The notes beneath the pieces are model-generated. The model searched no databases and was not told the DNA's origin. It was given only the letters and a program-made list of their open reading frames with translations. The position numbers and the translations under genes are program-made. 64,000 nucleotides of DNA from Yeosuana aromativorans (GTDB lineage: Bacteria > Bacteroidota > Bacteroidia > Flavobacteriales > Flavobacteriaceae), in NCBI RefSeq assembly GCF_014646655.1, contig NZ_BMNR01000007.1:1-64000 (forward strand), in the 5' to 3' direction. Of the stretch, positions 7,811 to 17,350 are shown one piece after another (positions within the stretch are counted from its first letter, which is position 1; every line of letters begins with the position of its first letter).

Positions 7811-9439
7811 ATGAAAAACATTACTACATCATTATTAGCACTCTTAACCTATATGTTCACAAATGCCCAAGAATTTGGTAATAACGATTTTAGAATTAGT
7901 GATATGGGTACAGATGGTTCAATATCTTTTGTGTCATTTAAACCAAGGGTTGCCTACAGCATTACTGAAGATAAGTATTTAGTTGTATGGGCAGCAGATG
8001 ACGACAGAGGAAGTGTTGTGGATAATGAGTTCGAAATATATGGTCAATTTATTGATGGAGACGGTAATGAAGTAGGGGCAAACGATTTTAGAATTAGTTT
8101 TTTAGGAACGGATGGAGATACTGCATTTAGGGCTGAAGATCCTGATGTTACCTACAACTCAATTGATAATGAATTTTTTGTGGTTTGGAAAGGAGAAACA
8201 TCAGTCGATGGTGAAAATGAAATTTTCGGACAGCGAGTTGATGCCAGTACAGGAAATTTGATCGGATCCAACTTTAGAATAAGTGATATGGGTACGGAAG
8301 GGGATACAAGCACGGGAGCCTTTCTTCCAAAAGTTGACTGTAGTAAAACCAATAATGAGTATTTAGTGGTTTGGGAAGGAGATGATGTAATCAATAATAA
8401 AATTGAAATTTATGGTCAGAAAATTTCAAACCTGGGTGTTGAAATTGGCAGCAATGACTTTAAGATAAGTAACCAACTGCCAATTGATGATGCAAGTTTT
8501 GATGCCAGATACCCAAATCTTGTATGGAATGAAATAGACAATGACTTTTTAATAGTCTGGCAAGGAGAAACATCTACTGATAACGAAACAGAAGTATATG
8601 GTCAATTATTCGATTTAGATACTAATTCTTTTATTGGTGGGAATTTTAAAATAAGTGATATGGGAACAGATGGTGACACATCATTTACTGTTGGACAAAA
8701 TTTGAGTTTAGCATATAATAGTACAGATAATGAATACTTAATAGTGTGGTCAGGCTCTGATTTTACCCCTAATGTATATGAAATATATGGTCAAATACTT
8801 TTGTCAAATGGTTCTGAAACCGGGTCTAATGATTTTAGAATAAGTAGCTTAACAAATATAGATTCATCCTATGATGCTTGGGCACCTGAGATTGTTTGGA
8901 ACCAAATGAACAATGAATACTTTGTAACTTATAGAGGTGACACCAATACTTTAAATGAAGAAGAAATATATGGTCAAATACTTTCCAGTTCAGGAAGCTT
9001 AAAGGGTGGAGCATTTTTATTAAGTGATATGGGACCGGATAATGACGCTAATTATGACGGTGATTATCCTGCAATAGCTACTAATCATCAAAATGGATAT
9101 CTAATTACTTGGCAAGGAGATGATAGTTTTTCACCAAATGATGGCGAAACGGAAATCTATATTCAAATGTATGGCAATAGTACTCTTGGGACTTCTAATA
9201 CCAATCCAGATAATGTTATTTTATTTCCTAACCCCACTAATAAATATCTGCATATAAACATATCAAGGATAAATATCTCTTCAATTTGTATTTACAATTT
9301 ATTAGGTCAGAAGATAGATTCTTTTAATTTTTCAAATCAAATTATTGATTTGGGTAATTTAAAAAAGGGGATTTATCTGTTTAAAATTTGGACTAATGAT
9401 AAAAATACGCAGGTTTTTAAAATTATAAAATCGGAGTAA
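7811..9439 (+). CDS. T9SS type A cargo protein with seven 62-residue repeats
   Basis: 542 aa using the ATG at 7811; an in-frame TTG six bases earlier is less likely. Signal peptide to about Ala19. Seven repeats start at FRIS-like segments at residues 27, 93, 155, 217, 279, 341 and 402. Each has an NDFRISDMGTDGD-like lead, a YN..DNEYLVVW strand and an EIYGQ strand. Seven near-equal units suggest a seven-bladed beta-propeller. The C-terminal 75 residues (ILFPNPTNKYLHI, IYNLLGQKI, GIYLFKI) are a type A T9SS sorting domain, so the protein should be secreted across the outer membrane and perhaps surface-attached. The ligand is unknown. It is followed 42 bp later by another secreted propeller-like gene. 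Confidence 0.8.
   Translation: MKNITTSLLALLTYMFTNAQEFGNNDFRISDMGTDGSISFVSFKPRVAYSITEDKYLVVWAADDDRGSVVDNEFEIYGQFIDGDGNEVGANDFRISFLGTDGDTAFRAEDPDVTYNSIDNEFFVVWKGETSVDGENEIFGQRVDASTGNLIGSNFRISDMGTEGDTSTGAFLPKVDCSKTNNEYLVVWEGDDVINNKIEIYGQKISNLGVEIGSNDFKISNQLPIDDASFDARYPNLVWNEIDNDFLIVWQGETSTDNETEVYGQLFDLDTNSFIGGNFKISDMGTDGDTSFTVGQNLSLAYNSTDNEYLIVWSGSDFTPNVYEIYGQILLSNGSETGSNDFRISSLTNIDSSYDAWAPEIVWNQMNNEYFVTYRGDTNTLNEEEIYGQILSSSGSLKGGAFLLSDMGPDNDANYDGDYPAIATNHQNGYLITWQGDDSFSPNDGETEIYIQMYGNSTLGTSNTNPDNVILFPNPTNKYLHINISRINISSICIYNLLGQKIDSFNFSNQIIDLGNLKKGIYLFKIWTNDKNTQVFKIIKSE
7886..9165 (+). repeat. Seven in-frame repeats of about 186 bp
   Basis: The unit length is 62 codons for most copies (first 66, last about 61), giving FRIS/GTDGD ... 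LVVW ... EIYGQ in each. Copies have diverged at DNA level, so this is an old duplication, not a recent expansion. Confidence 0.7.
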
Positions 9440-9481
9440 TTATTAGTATAAAATGCAGATTATCCTAAAACAATAAATCAA

Positions 9482-10333
9482 ATGAGAAGTATAGTTGTTA
9501 TTATTTTTTTAGTTTCAAGTAGTTGGGTTTTTTCTCAAAGCGTAAGTACATTGGCCAAAATAGAACCTAATTTTGGTGATGGTATGATTGTAACACCAAA
9601 AGGCGACATATTGGTTTCTGGTGGTTACAATAAAACCAAGATTTTGAAAATTACAAAAGAAGGATTGGTTTCAACTTATATTGACAGTTTGCCGGGCCCA
9701 GTTGGCCTGGGGTTTGATTCTAAAGGTAATTTGTACGTTGCAAATTATACTGGAAATTCAATATCTAAAATCACACCTACTAAAGAAATCAATGAATTTG
9801 CCATCAACCTCGATGGCCCAGCTGGACTTATAGTTAATGATAGTGATGAAATATTGATCACTTTATACGGGGCTAATTTTAGTGGAACAGGAGGTAAAAT
9901 ATTAAAATTTAAACCAGATGGAAGTTTTATGGAAATTACTTCTGAAAATGGTTTACTGGATGCTATAGGTATTGTGCTTGATGACAACAAAAACTTATAC
10001 GTTACAAACTTTTTAGGTGGAAATTTATTTAAAGTAGACAGAAATAATCAATTAGAAAAGGTAGCAACAATACCAAATGCTAAAATCAACCAGATAACTT
10101 ATTTTAATAATTATGTTTACTTGCCAAGTCCTAACCTAAGGAAAATATTCAGATTTAACATTTCAAATGGAACAATAGAACATTTTGCAGGAACAGGAGC
10201 AGATACTATTATTGACGGGCCGCTATTAACTTCTGGGTTTAATATGCCTAACAGTTGTGCTATTGATGTTTCTAGGAGAATACTCTATATTTTAGAACAC
10301 AAGAAGGGGTTAATTAGAAAGATAAAGCTATAG
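9482..10333 (+). CDS. Secreted NHL/SMP-30-like beta-propeller protein
   Basis: 283 aa with a signal peptide ending near WVFSQ. The remainder repeats a propeller blade pattern: GDGMIVTPKGDILVSG, GPVGLGFDSKGNLYVAN, GPAGLIVNDSDEILIT, AIGIVLDDNKNLYVTN and NSCAIDVSRRILYILE. This G-x-D..GNLYVA pattern is typical of NHL repeats and SMP-30/gluconolactonase-like propellers. There is no T9SS sorting domain, so it is probably periplasmic. It is the third gene in a row of secreted proteins on the plus strand, likely one operon. The role is unknown; propellers of this kind often bind sugars, proteins or metal-dependent lactones. Confidence 0.7.
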   Translation: MRSIVVIIFLVSSSWVFSQSVSTLAKIEPNFGDGMIVTPKGDILVSGGYNKTKILKITKEGLVSTYIDSLPGPVGLGFDSKGNLYVANYTGNSISKITPTKEINEFAINLDGPAGLIVNDSDEILITLYGANFSGTGGKILKFKPDGSFMEITSENGLLDAIGIVLDDNKNLYVTNFLGGNLFKVDRNNQLEKVATIPNAKINQITYFNNYVYLPSPNLRKIFRFNISNGTIEHFAGTGADTIIDGPLLTSGFNMPNSCAIDVSRRILYILEHKKGLIRKIKL

Positions 10334-10344
10334 TTTTTAATTAA

Positions 10345-10358
10345 AAAGACATGTCTTT
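10345..10358. terminator. Palindrome between convergent genes, possible terminator
   Basis: AAAGACATGTCTTT is a perfect 14-bp palindrome 12 bp after the NHL-like stop, flanked by A and T runs. It has almost no loop, so it is a weak terminator candidate for either strand. Confidence 0.3.
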
Positions 10359-10440
10359 AAAATAATCAAATGTTCCTGTGAAAATTGGTGGCAGAGAAAT
10401 TTTTAATAGAAATGTATTTGGCACAAATAGTTTATTTTTT

Positions 10441-11520
10441 TTATTCATATTTAACGGGGAATATTAGCTTAGTAACCACTCCTTTTTTATTTGGAATATT
10501 TTTAATTGAGAACTTATAATCATCATACAAAGTCTCTAAACGCTCAATGGTATTTTTTAAACCTGTTCCATAAATGACATTGGTTTTATCTAAAGGTGCC
10601 CCATCATTTTTGATCGTAATTTCTAAATTGTCTTTATTCTGTTTAATTGTTATCTCAATTTTTAAACTTGTGTTTTTATCAGAATAACCATGATTAAAAG
10701 AGTTTTCTATTATAGGTTGAATTATTAAGCTAGGAATTAAAACATCTTCAAGGCCTTTTTGGACATTTAAGTTGACTTCCAAATGATCTGAAAAACGAAT
10801 ACTCATTATATCCAAATAACGTTTTAAAATATCAATCTCTTTTCCAAGATTTAAAAAATTGGTGTCCTTTAAATATACAATGTCCCTTAACAAATCACTA
10901 AAATCCGCTAAAGTGTTTTGTGCTAGTTTTTTATCGACTTCTATTAGATGGGATATACTATTGAGTGTATTGAAAAAGAAATGGGGATGTAATTGATACT
11001 TTAAGATATTTACTTTAACATCTGATAATTGCTGTTTTAGTTTAGCTTTTTGTACCTCAGTGTTTTTTATTTTGTCTAAATAGTAATATGTGTTAACGAT
11101 AAACACATTGGTAAAATAGATTAAAAAATGCACATTAGAATAATCTACAATATTTAATACATAATATCTTAATGTTCTGGTTCCTGTAAGGTTTTTAAAA
11201 TAGTAAGTATAAAAATCATAAGTAAAGAAAATTATGACTAGTGTGACTATGGATAATAAAAAATGAAAGGCAAATCTTGTAAACCAGCTATCATAAATAT
11301 CTAGGAATTTTTTAGCGGTATACATAATGAACATAAAAAGAGCTATGCTGTAAAGGTTTTCTATTATAAAACCATCAAATAGAAAACTCAGCCAGCTTTT
11401 GTCCTTGAATCCAAGTCCATTGTATTTTAAAATACTGTTTTTTGATAAGTTAATTAGGTTATAAAAAACCCAGAAGAACAATAAGAGATTGAATAATTTT
11501 TTTGGAAATATGTTTCTCAT
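10441..11520 (-). CDS. LytS-type sensor histidine kinase
   Basis: About 359 aa from the ATG at 11520; an upstream in-frame ATG at 11538 would add six residues and overlap the regulator gene. Four hydrophobic segments fill the first 150 residues, followed by a short coiled coil and the His_kinase domain. QLHPHFFFNTLNS carries the phospho-acceptor His180 (in PHF). QPIIENSFNHGY is the N box, and the GTGLKNTIERL segment and final strands complete the ATPase. It phosphorylates the LytTR regulator encoded just upstream. The pair is divergent from susC, so nutrient-responsive control of susCD is likely. No periplasmic sensor domain is visible between the membrane segments. Confidence 0.88.
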   Translation of the reverse strand: MRNIFPKKLFNLLLFFWVFYNLINLSKNSILKYNGLGFKDKSWLSFLFDGFIIENLYSIALFMFIMYTAKKFLDIYDSWFTRFAFHFLLSIVTLVIIFFTYDFYTYYFKNLTGTRTLRYYVLNIVDYSNVHFLIYFTNVFIVNTYYYLDKIKNTEVQKAKLKQQLSDVKVNILKYQLHPHFFFNTLNSISHLIEVDKKLAQNTLADFSDLLRDIVYLKDTNFLNLGKEIDILKRYLDIMSIRFSDHLEVNLNVQKGLEDVLIPSLIIQPIIENSFNHGYSDKNTSLKIEITIKQNKDNLEITIKNDGAPLDKTNVIYGTGLKNTIERLETLYDDYKFSIKNIPNKKGVVTKLIFPVKYE

Positions 11521-11521
11521 G

Positions 11522-12292
11522 TTAAAGCCCCATAGCATTAGTGAAATCTTTTTTATAGCTTTTGCTTATTCTGAACAGTTTATTGTCGTTCATCTTTACG
11601 TCAATTTCTCCATAGTTTGAATTTATTAGTTCGCTTATATAATTTAGGTTTATAATGGTTGATCGATGGATTCTGAGAAAATTGTTGGAATTCAATTGTG
11701 TGATTAAATTATTTAATGAATCCCTCAACAGGTATTTTTTGTTCTCAGTGAAAATCTCAGCATAATATCCAGAAGCTGTTATGTATATGATATCTTGGAT
11801 ATCTATAAACAAGACTTTATTACCTATTTTAACAGGAATTTTTTTTATAAAATCTTTCTTTTCTCCCTGTGAATTCATATAATCAAGAATATTTTTGATT
11901 TTGTTATCAAACAAGGGATAGTGCTTGTCTTTAATAACTTCTATGGCTTTGTTAACCGATTTCATAAAACGGTCTTCTCTAAAAGGTTTTTGTAAATAGT
12001 CCAAAGCAAAGTAATCAAACGCCTTTATTGCAAACTCATCATAAGCTGTTATAAAAACAACTACAGGCTTTACATTTGGAGATATCTTTTCCAAGACCTT
12101 AAACCCAGTCATATCTTTCAATTTAATATCCAGAAAAACCAGAGCGGGAGCAAATTCATTAATAAATTGTATAGCCTTTTTTCCTGTAGAACATTCTTCA
12201 ATTAAGTTTATGTCTTCAAAATGCTCCAAAAGTTTAATAACTCTCTGTCTAGCAAGAGGTTCATCGTCTACAACAATGGTGTTTATCTTCAT
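11522..12292 (-). CDS. LytTR-family response regulator
   Basis: 256 aa. Residues 4-115 are a receiver domain with acidic Asp9/Asp10, phospho-acceptor Asp55 (LVFLDIKL), Thr82 and Lys102 (YLQKPF). Residues about 150-250 are a LytTR DNA-binding domain, seen as KIPVKIGNKVLFIDIQDI, ASGYYAEI, LRDSLNNL and FLRIHRSTIINL. It forms a two-component system with the kinase that starts one base after its stop. LytTR proteins bind paired direct repeats about 21 bp apart; such repeats are present at 12411-12448 upstream of the divergent susC. Confidence 0.92.
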   Translation of the reverse strand: MKINTIVVDDEPLARQRVIKLLEHFEDINLIEECSTGKKAIQFINEFAPALVFLDIKLKDMTGFKVLEKISPNVKPVVVFITAYDEFAIKAFDYFALDYLQKPFREDRFMKSVNKAIEVIKDKHYPLFDNKIKNILDYMNSQGEKKDFIKKIPVKIGNKVLFIDIQDIIYITASGYYAEIFTENKKYLLRDSLNNLITQLNSNNFLRIHRSTIINLNYISELINSNYGEIDVKMNDNKLFRISKSYKKDFTNAMGL

Positions 12293-12410
12293 AAAAAAGA
12301 ATCAATTTTTGTTTGATTTCTGTAAAATTAACATTTTGAAATAACTTGATAATCATTGTTTTATAAATAATATCAAAATATAAGGCACTCGCCGCTAGCA
12401 AAAAGGTTTT

Positions 12411-12449
12411 CACATCATATTTAAAATGATACACTTCATGCGCATCATA
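12411..12449 (+). promoter_or_regulatory. Candidate LytTR binding repeats upstream of susC
   Basis: CACATCAT (12411-12418), CACTTCAT (12432-12439) and CGCATCAT (12441-12448) repeat in one direction. The first two are 21 bp apart, the spacing of a LytTR dimer on adjacent turns. They lie 50-90 bp before the susC ATG. No good TTG/TAnnTTTG pair follows, as expected if activation is needed. Assignment to the neighbouring regulator is inferred. Confidence 0.4.
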
Positions 12450-12500
12450 AATTTGCTCCTGTCCCTCTAGATTTACACAACTAACTTAAAATTAATTTCA

Positions 12501-15500
12501 ATGGACAAAGTTTACAAGATTCTTTTTCTTGTCTGTATGTTTACAATTCATGTAAATGCTCAAGAAAATTCAATTTCAGGTGTTGTTTCAGATAATTCTG
12601 GAGTGCCCATACCTGGTGTTAACATTATTGTTGGGGGAACTAGTGTGGGAACCCAAACTGATTTTGATGGAAAATATTCCATTCATGCTAAAACTGGAGA
12701 TGTTTTGGTTTTCTCTTTTTTAGGATTAAAGACAGAACGGGTAACAGTTGGAACATCTAATACAATTGATGTGACCATGCAAGAAGATGCTTCTGTGTTA
12801 GATGAGGTTGTGGTTACTGCGCTAGGCATCAAAAGAGAGAAGAAAAGTTTGGGTTATGCCACCCAAGAAGTTAAAGGTGATGCCGTATCAAAGGTACAAA
12901 GCCAAAACTTTGTTAACTCCCTGTCAGGTAAAATTGCTGGTTTGCAAATTAAACCTTCTGGAACTTTAGGGGGTTCCACACAAGTGGTTATTAGGGGAAA
13001 TTCTTCTGTTGCCGGTAATAATCAAGCGCTATTTGTAATTGATGGCGTTCCTATTGACAATGGTGTTAATAACCAAATCACAACAGCTGTTACTGCTGAT
13101 AATCGTTCACAAACAGTTGGGCGTGGTGGCTATGATTACGGTAATGCGGCATCAGACATTAACCCAGATGATATTGAGTCAATCAATGTGTTGAAAGGCG
13201 CTGCGGCCTCTGCACTGTACGGTTCTCGTGCTGCAAATGGGGTTATTATGATTACAACAAAAAAGGGAACTAAAAGAAAGGGGATTGGCATTACAGTTAA
13301 TTCAAGTGTTACTGTTGGTACTGTAGATAAAGAAACCCTGCCCAAATTTCAACATAAATATGGTGCTGGTTATGGTCCTGGATACGGAGCTGCTGGTGAT
13401 GGCTATTTTAATGATCAGTTTGATATTAACGGAGATGGTATAAACGACATTTCTGTACCGTTTACAGAAGACGCTTCTTGGGGTGCAGAATTTGATCCAA
13501 ATCTATTGGTTTATCAATGGAATTCTATATTCCCTCAATTGGATGGTTATCAACAGGCAACTCCTTGGGTAGCAGGGGCACATGATTTTAATTATATATG
13601 GGAAACGTCTACCAATACTGTAAATTCTGTATCATTAGATGGAGGAGGAGATAATACCTCTTTTAGATTAGGAATAACTAATTTAATGAACCAAGGTAAT
13701 TTGCCTAACAGTTTAATAAAACGAAATAGCATTAACTTTAATGGAAGCCTTGATTTATCGGATAAACTAAAAGTTTCTACATCATTTAACTTTGTTAAAA
13801 CAAATGGTAAAGGAAGGTATGGAACTGGATATGATTCCAACAATGTTATGCAGCAAGCTAGGCAGTGGCACCAAACAAATATAGATTTCGAAGAACAAAA
13901 AGAAGCCTATTTTGCTACTAGGGAAAACATTACTTGGAATGCTAGTTCCTATGATAATTTGTCGCCTATTTATTCTGATAACCCGTATTGGACTTTCTAT
14001 GAAAATTATGAAACTGATATGCGCTCAAGATTTTTTGGAAATGTTGTATTGGATTATAATATAAATGATTGGTTAAGTGCGCTTGGTAGGTTTACCTATG
14101 ATACATATTCTGAATTACAAGAGGAAAGAACCAATGTAGGAAGCTCAAATGTACCAAGATATACCAGATTTAATAATAGTGTTTCTGAATATAATTATGA
14201 TGCGATTTTAAGTTTTAATAAAGATTTGACGGAGGATTTAAATCTTGACGGAAACCTTGGTTTTAACTTAAGCAGAAAAGAATGGAACAATATTTATGCG
14301 CTTACTAATGGAGGTCTGAATTTAGCTGGACTTTACTCTCTCAACAATAGTGTAAGCCCCATTAATGCTCCTACCGAATATGCAGCTATCCAAATGGTTG
14401 ATGGTTTGTTTGGTCGTGTTAGTCTGGGGTATCTTAATACTTATTTTGTTGAGGGAACATACAGAAGAGATAGGAACTCTAGTTTGCCTAAAGCCAAGAA
14501 TACTTATAATTATTGGTCAGCTACCGGAAGTATAATCTTCTCACAATTGATAAATGCAGATTGGTTGAGTTTTGGTAAGGTACGAGGTAATTATGGTACA
14601 GTGGGCAATGGTACAACCCCATATCAAGTGTTCAACACTTTTGCCATCTCATCACCTTTTGGTGGTGAAGGGAATGCTTCAAATCCGTCAAGTAGGGCAA
14701 ACCTTAATTTGCTTCCAGAGGAGCAAGAAAATTGGGAGATTGGCCTAGAGATGTCTTTTGTTGATAAACGTGTTGGCTTTGACATAACTTATTACAGCAC
14801 ACAAAATAAAAACCAAATTACAAGAGTTCCCGTAACGCGTTCTACTGGGTATGCATCGGTGCTTTTAAATGCGGGTACAATAGAAAACAAAGGTTGGGAA
14901 GTTCAATTTCATGCTACTCCTTTAAAACTAAATAATTTCCAATGGGATTTGACTTTAAACTGGGATAAAAACAAAAATAAAGTTGTGTCTTTGGCACCAG
15001 GTATTGAAACCTTGGAATTAGCAAGTAGTTTACAAGGTGGAATATCTATAAATGCGGCAGTGGGTCAACCATACGGAATCATAAGGGGGCGCGATTGGGT
15101 GTATTATGATTCAAATGGTAATGGTGTTACAGATAAATCTGAAAGGTATGATGCCAATAGGGTAATTAGTTCAAGCGGTAGACCTATGCGGACTTCTACA
15201 AGTAACGAAAACATTGGAGATGTTAATCCTGATTGGAAAGCTGGAGTTTACAATAGTTTTACCTATAAAAATTTCAACTTAAGTTTCTTGATTGACATAC
15301 AAAAAGGAGGCGATGTGTTTTCATTGGATACCTATTATGGTTTTGGAACTGGTCTGTATGATTTTACAGCTGCTGATAATGATTTGGGTAATCCACTCAG
15401 AGACCCTATTGTAGGAACTCCTGGAAATTATGCGGCTAATAGTGGAGGTTATCTTTGGGAAGGCGTGCAAGCTGATGGTACACCAAACAATGTTAGGAGA

Positions 15501-15803
15501 AGCATGACGTATCCCGGAGAGTTTGGTTATGCCCTTCCAAGTGCTGCCCATGTTTGGGATGCAGGTTATGTAAAACTTAGAGAGGTTTCTTTAGCATACA
15601 GTTTTGATAAGAAAATTTTAGATAAAACACCTTTTACCAATGCTACTTTGTCACTAATAGGAAGAAATTTATGGATCATACACAAAAACATTCCTTATGC
15701 AGATCCAGAAGCTGGTTTGAGTGCTGGTAATATTCAAGGATACCAATCAGGTTCTTATCCTTCTGTTAAAGAAGTAGGGGCTAGTCTTAAATTACAATTC
15801 TAA
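12501..15803 (+). CDS. SusC/RagA-type TonB-dependent outer membrane transporter
   Basis: 1100 aa. Signal peptide to about Ala20; a carboxypeptidase-regulatory-like beta-sandwich at about 24-95 (ISGVVSDNSGVPIPGVNI); TonB-box-like DEVVVTALGIKREKKSLGYA at 101-120; plug domain to about 255 ending ALYGSRAANGVIMITT; then a 22-strand-type barrel with a final aromatic-ended strand VGASLKLQF. It imports a substrate bound by the SusD partner encoded 5 bp downstream, powered by TonB. The substrate is not clear from sequence. The neighbouring alpha/beta hydrolase and absence of glycosidases argue against a classical polysaccharide locus. The divergent LytTR system is the likely regulator. Confidence 0.95.
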   Translation: MDKVYKILFLVCMFTIHVNAQENSISGVVSDNSGVPIPGVNIIVGGTSVGTQTDFDGKYSIHAKTGDVLVFSFLGLKTERVTVGTSNTIDVTMQEDASVLDEVVVTALGIKREKKSLGYATQEVKGDAVSKVQSQNFVNSLSGKIAGLQIKPSGTLGGSTQVVIRGNSSVAGNNQALFVIDGVPIDNGVNNQITTAVTADNRSQTVGRGGYDYGNAASDINPDDIESINVLKGAAASALYGSRAANGVIMITTKKGTKRKGIGITVNSSVTVGTVDKETLPKFQHKYGAGYGPGYGAAGDGYFNDQFDINGDGINDISVPFTEDASWGAEFDPNLLVYQWNSIFPQLDGYQQATPWVAGAHDFNYIWETSTNTVNSVSLDGGGDNTSFRLGITNLMNQGNLPNSLIKRNSINFNGSLDLSDKLKVSTSFNFVKTNGKGRYGTGYDSNNVMQQARQWHQTNIDFEEQKEAYFATRENITWNASSYDNLSPIYSDNPYWTFYENYETDMRSRFFGNVVLDYNINDWLSALGRFTYDTYSELQEERTNVGSSNVPRYTRFNNSVSEYNYDAILSFNKDLTEDLNLDGNLGFNLSRKEWNNIYALTNGGLNLAGLYSLNNSVSPINAPTEYAAIQMVDGLFGRVSLGYLNTYFVEGTYRRDRNSSLPKAKNTYNYWSATGSIIFSQLINADWLSFGKVRGNYGTVGNGTTPYQVFNTFAISSPFGGEGNASNPSSRANLNLLPEEQENWEIGLEMSFVDKRVGFDITYYSTQNKNQITRVPVTRSTGYASVLLNAGTIENKGWEVQFHATPLKLNNFQWDLTLNWDKNKNKVVSLAPGIETLELASSLQGGISINAAVGQPYGIIRGRDWVYYDSNGNGVTDKSERYDANRVISSSGRPMRTSTSNENIGDVNPDWKAGVYNSFTYKNFNLSFLIDIQKGGDVFSLDTYYGFGTGLYDFTAADNDLGNPLRDPIVGTPGNYAANSGGYLWEGVQADGTPNNVRRSMTYPGEFGYALPSAAHVWDAGYVKLREVSLAYSFDKKILDKTPFTNATLSLIGRNLWIIHKNIPYADPEAGLSAGNIQGYQSGSYPSVKEVGASLKLQF

Positions 15804-15808
15804 AAAAG

Positions 15809-17242
15809 ATGAAAATGAAAAAAACAATAATAACAACAATTCTTTCTATGATTTTAGTATTGGTCTCCTGTAAAACTGATGATCAATATGAAAATTACAA
15901 CAGAAATCCTAAGAGCCCAACTAAAGTGGCTGCAGGTTTCCTGTTCAATGGAGCTACCAAGAGTTTAATAGATCAAATGACATCAATAAATGTTAATATT
16001 AATGTGTTTAGATTTTTTGCTCAAACCAATACAACAACAACTTACACAGATGAACCAAATTTTGACCTTACAACCAGAGGGATTCCAGATTATCATTGGT
16101 CTGAAATGTACAGGGATGTGTTGTTGGATTTAAAAACATCTAAAGAAGTTGCATTAGCAGACGAAATGCTCACAGAAAGCGAGAAAAAGGCAAGAGTTGC
16201 CCAAGCAGAAGTGTTGATGGTCTATACTTTTCAGCAAATGGTAGACACTTGGGGGAATATTCCTTACAGTGAAGCTCTTAGTGATGTGACTTTGCCTAAA
16301 TATGATGATGCAGCAACTATTTATAATGACCTTATTTCTCGTATTAATGCCGCAATTCCAGATTTAAGTGGTTCTGGCTATAGTTCATCAGACCAAATAT
16401 ATGGTGGTAATTCTGCTGCTTGGGTTAAATTTGCCAATTCTTTAAAGTTAAGAATAGGTATTCGTCTTACGGATGTGAATCCTTCTTTGTCACAATCAAC
16501 GGTAGAGTCTGCTGTTAGTGCAGGGGTATTTACTTCAAATGATGATAACGCAACTATTCAATATGAAGGATCTACACCAAATACCAATCCTATGTGGATT
16601 GATTTAGTGCAATCTGGTCGTTTAGACCATATTCCTTCTAATACAATTATTGACATCATGAATAATCTCGATGACCCTAGAAGACAGGTTTATTTTGATG
16701 ATAACTTAGGAGCAGGTGTTTATACAGGTGGAAACTTTGGTACTTTAGCAAGTTACCCTACTGTCTCTCATTTGGGTGCTGCCCTAATGGATCCAACAAA
16801 CCCAGCTTCACTAATGGATTATGCTGAGGTATCTTTTATGCTTGCTGAAGCGGCTGAAAGAGGGTATAATGTAGGCGGAACTGCGGAGCAATTTTACAAC
16901 AATGGAATTGCAGCTTCATTTGACTACTGGGGAGCAACAGGACTTACTACTTATATGGCCAACCCGGATGTTGCTTATACAACAGCTCCCGGTACTTGGA
17001 GACAAAAAATAGGGCTTCAATTCTGGTTGGCTATGTTCAACAGAGGATTTGAGGGATTTACAGTTTGGAGAAAATTCGATTGGCCTGCTTTTCAACTTCC
17101 AGTCGACCAGATGAACCCTTTGCCATATAGGTACACCTATCCAATTGATGAACAGAACTTAAATGAAACCAATTGGGAGGCCGCATCTACAGCTATTGGT
17201 GGAGATTCTCAACAGACCAAAATATTCTGGGATGTAAATTAA
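15809..17242 (+). CDS. SusD/RagB-family outer membrane lipoprotein (SusD-like_2 type)
   Basis: 477 aa lipoprotein with the signal ending LVLVSC (lipid Cys). The RNPKSPTKVAAGFLFNGATKS-like start, helical TPR-like segments such as VAQAEVLMVYTFQQMVDTWG, YSEALSD and the late LQFWLAMFNRGFEGFTVWRK are typical of the SusD-like_2 subfamily. It sits on the cell surface over the SusC barrel and binds the substrate. The gene begins 5 bp after susC and is clearly co-transcribed. A hairpin at 17268-17310 follows, so the downstream esterase gene may be expressed at a lower level or separately. Confidence 0.93.
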   Translation: MKMKKTIITTILSMILVLVSCKTDDQYENYNRNPKSPTKVAAGFLFNGATKSLIDQMTSINVNINVFRFFAQTNTTTTYTDEPNFDLTTRGIPDYHWSEMYRDVLLDLKTSKEVALADEMLTESEKKARVAQAEVLMVYTFQQMVDTWGNIPYSEALSDVTLPKYDDAATIYNDLISRINAAIPDLSGSGYSSSDQIYGGNSAAWVKFANSLKLRIGIRLTDVNPSLSQSTVESAVSAGVFTSNDDNATIQYEGSTPNTNPMWIDLVQSGRLDHIPSNTIIDIMNNLDDPRRQVYFDDNLGAGVYTGGNFGTLASYPTVSHLGAALMDPTNPASLMDYAEVSFMLAEAAERGYNVGGTAEQFYNNGIAASFDYWGATGLTTYMANPDVAYTTAPGTWRQKIGLQFWLAMFNRGFEGFTVWRKFDWPAFQLPVDQMNPLPYRYTYPIDEQNLNETNWEAASTAIGGDSQQTKIFWDVN

Positions 17243-17267
17243 GAATCTTATTTTTTAGTGTGAGTTT

Positions 17268-17310
17268 TAAAATGATAGGTTTTTTATATAATGAAAGACC
17301 TATCATTTTA
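17268..17310 (+). terminator. Terminator or attenuating hairpin after susCD
   Basis: A 13-bp perfect stem, TAAAATGATAGGT (17268-17280) with its complement at 17298-17310, and a 17-nt loop. It starts 25 bp after the susD stop. The flanking A/T allows action on either strand. Confidence 0.6.
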
Positions 17311-17350
17311 CTTTCAATTATTACTTGTTTGAACAGTTAAAATTAAAACA

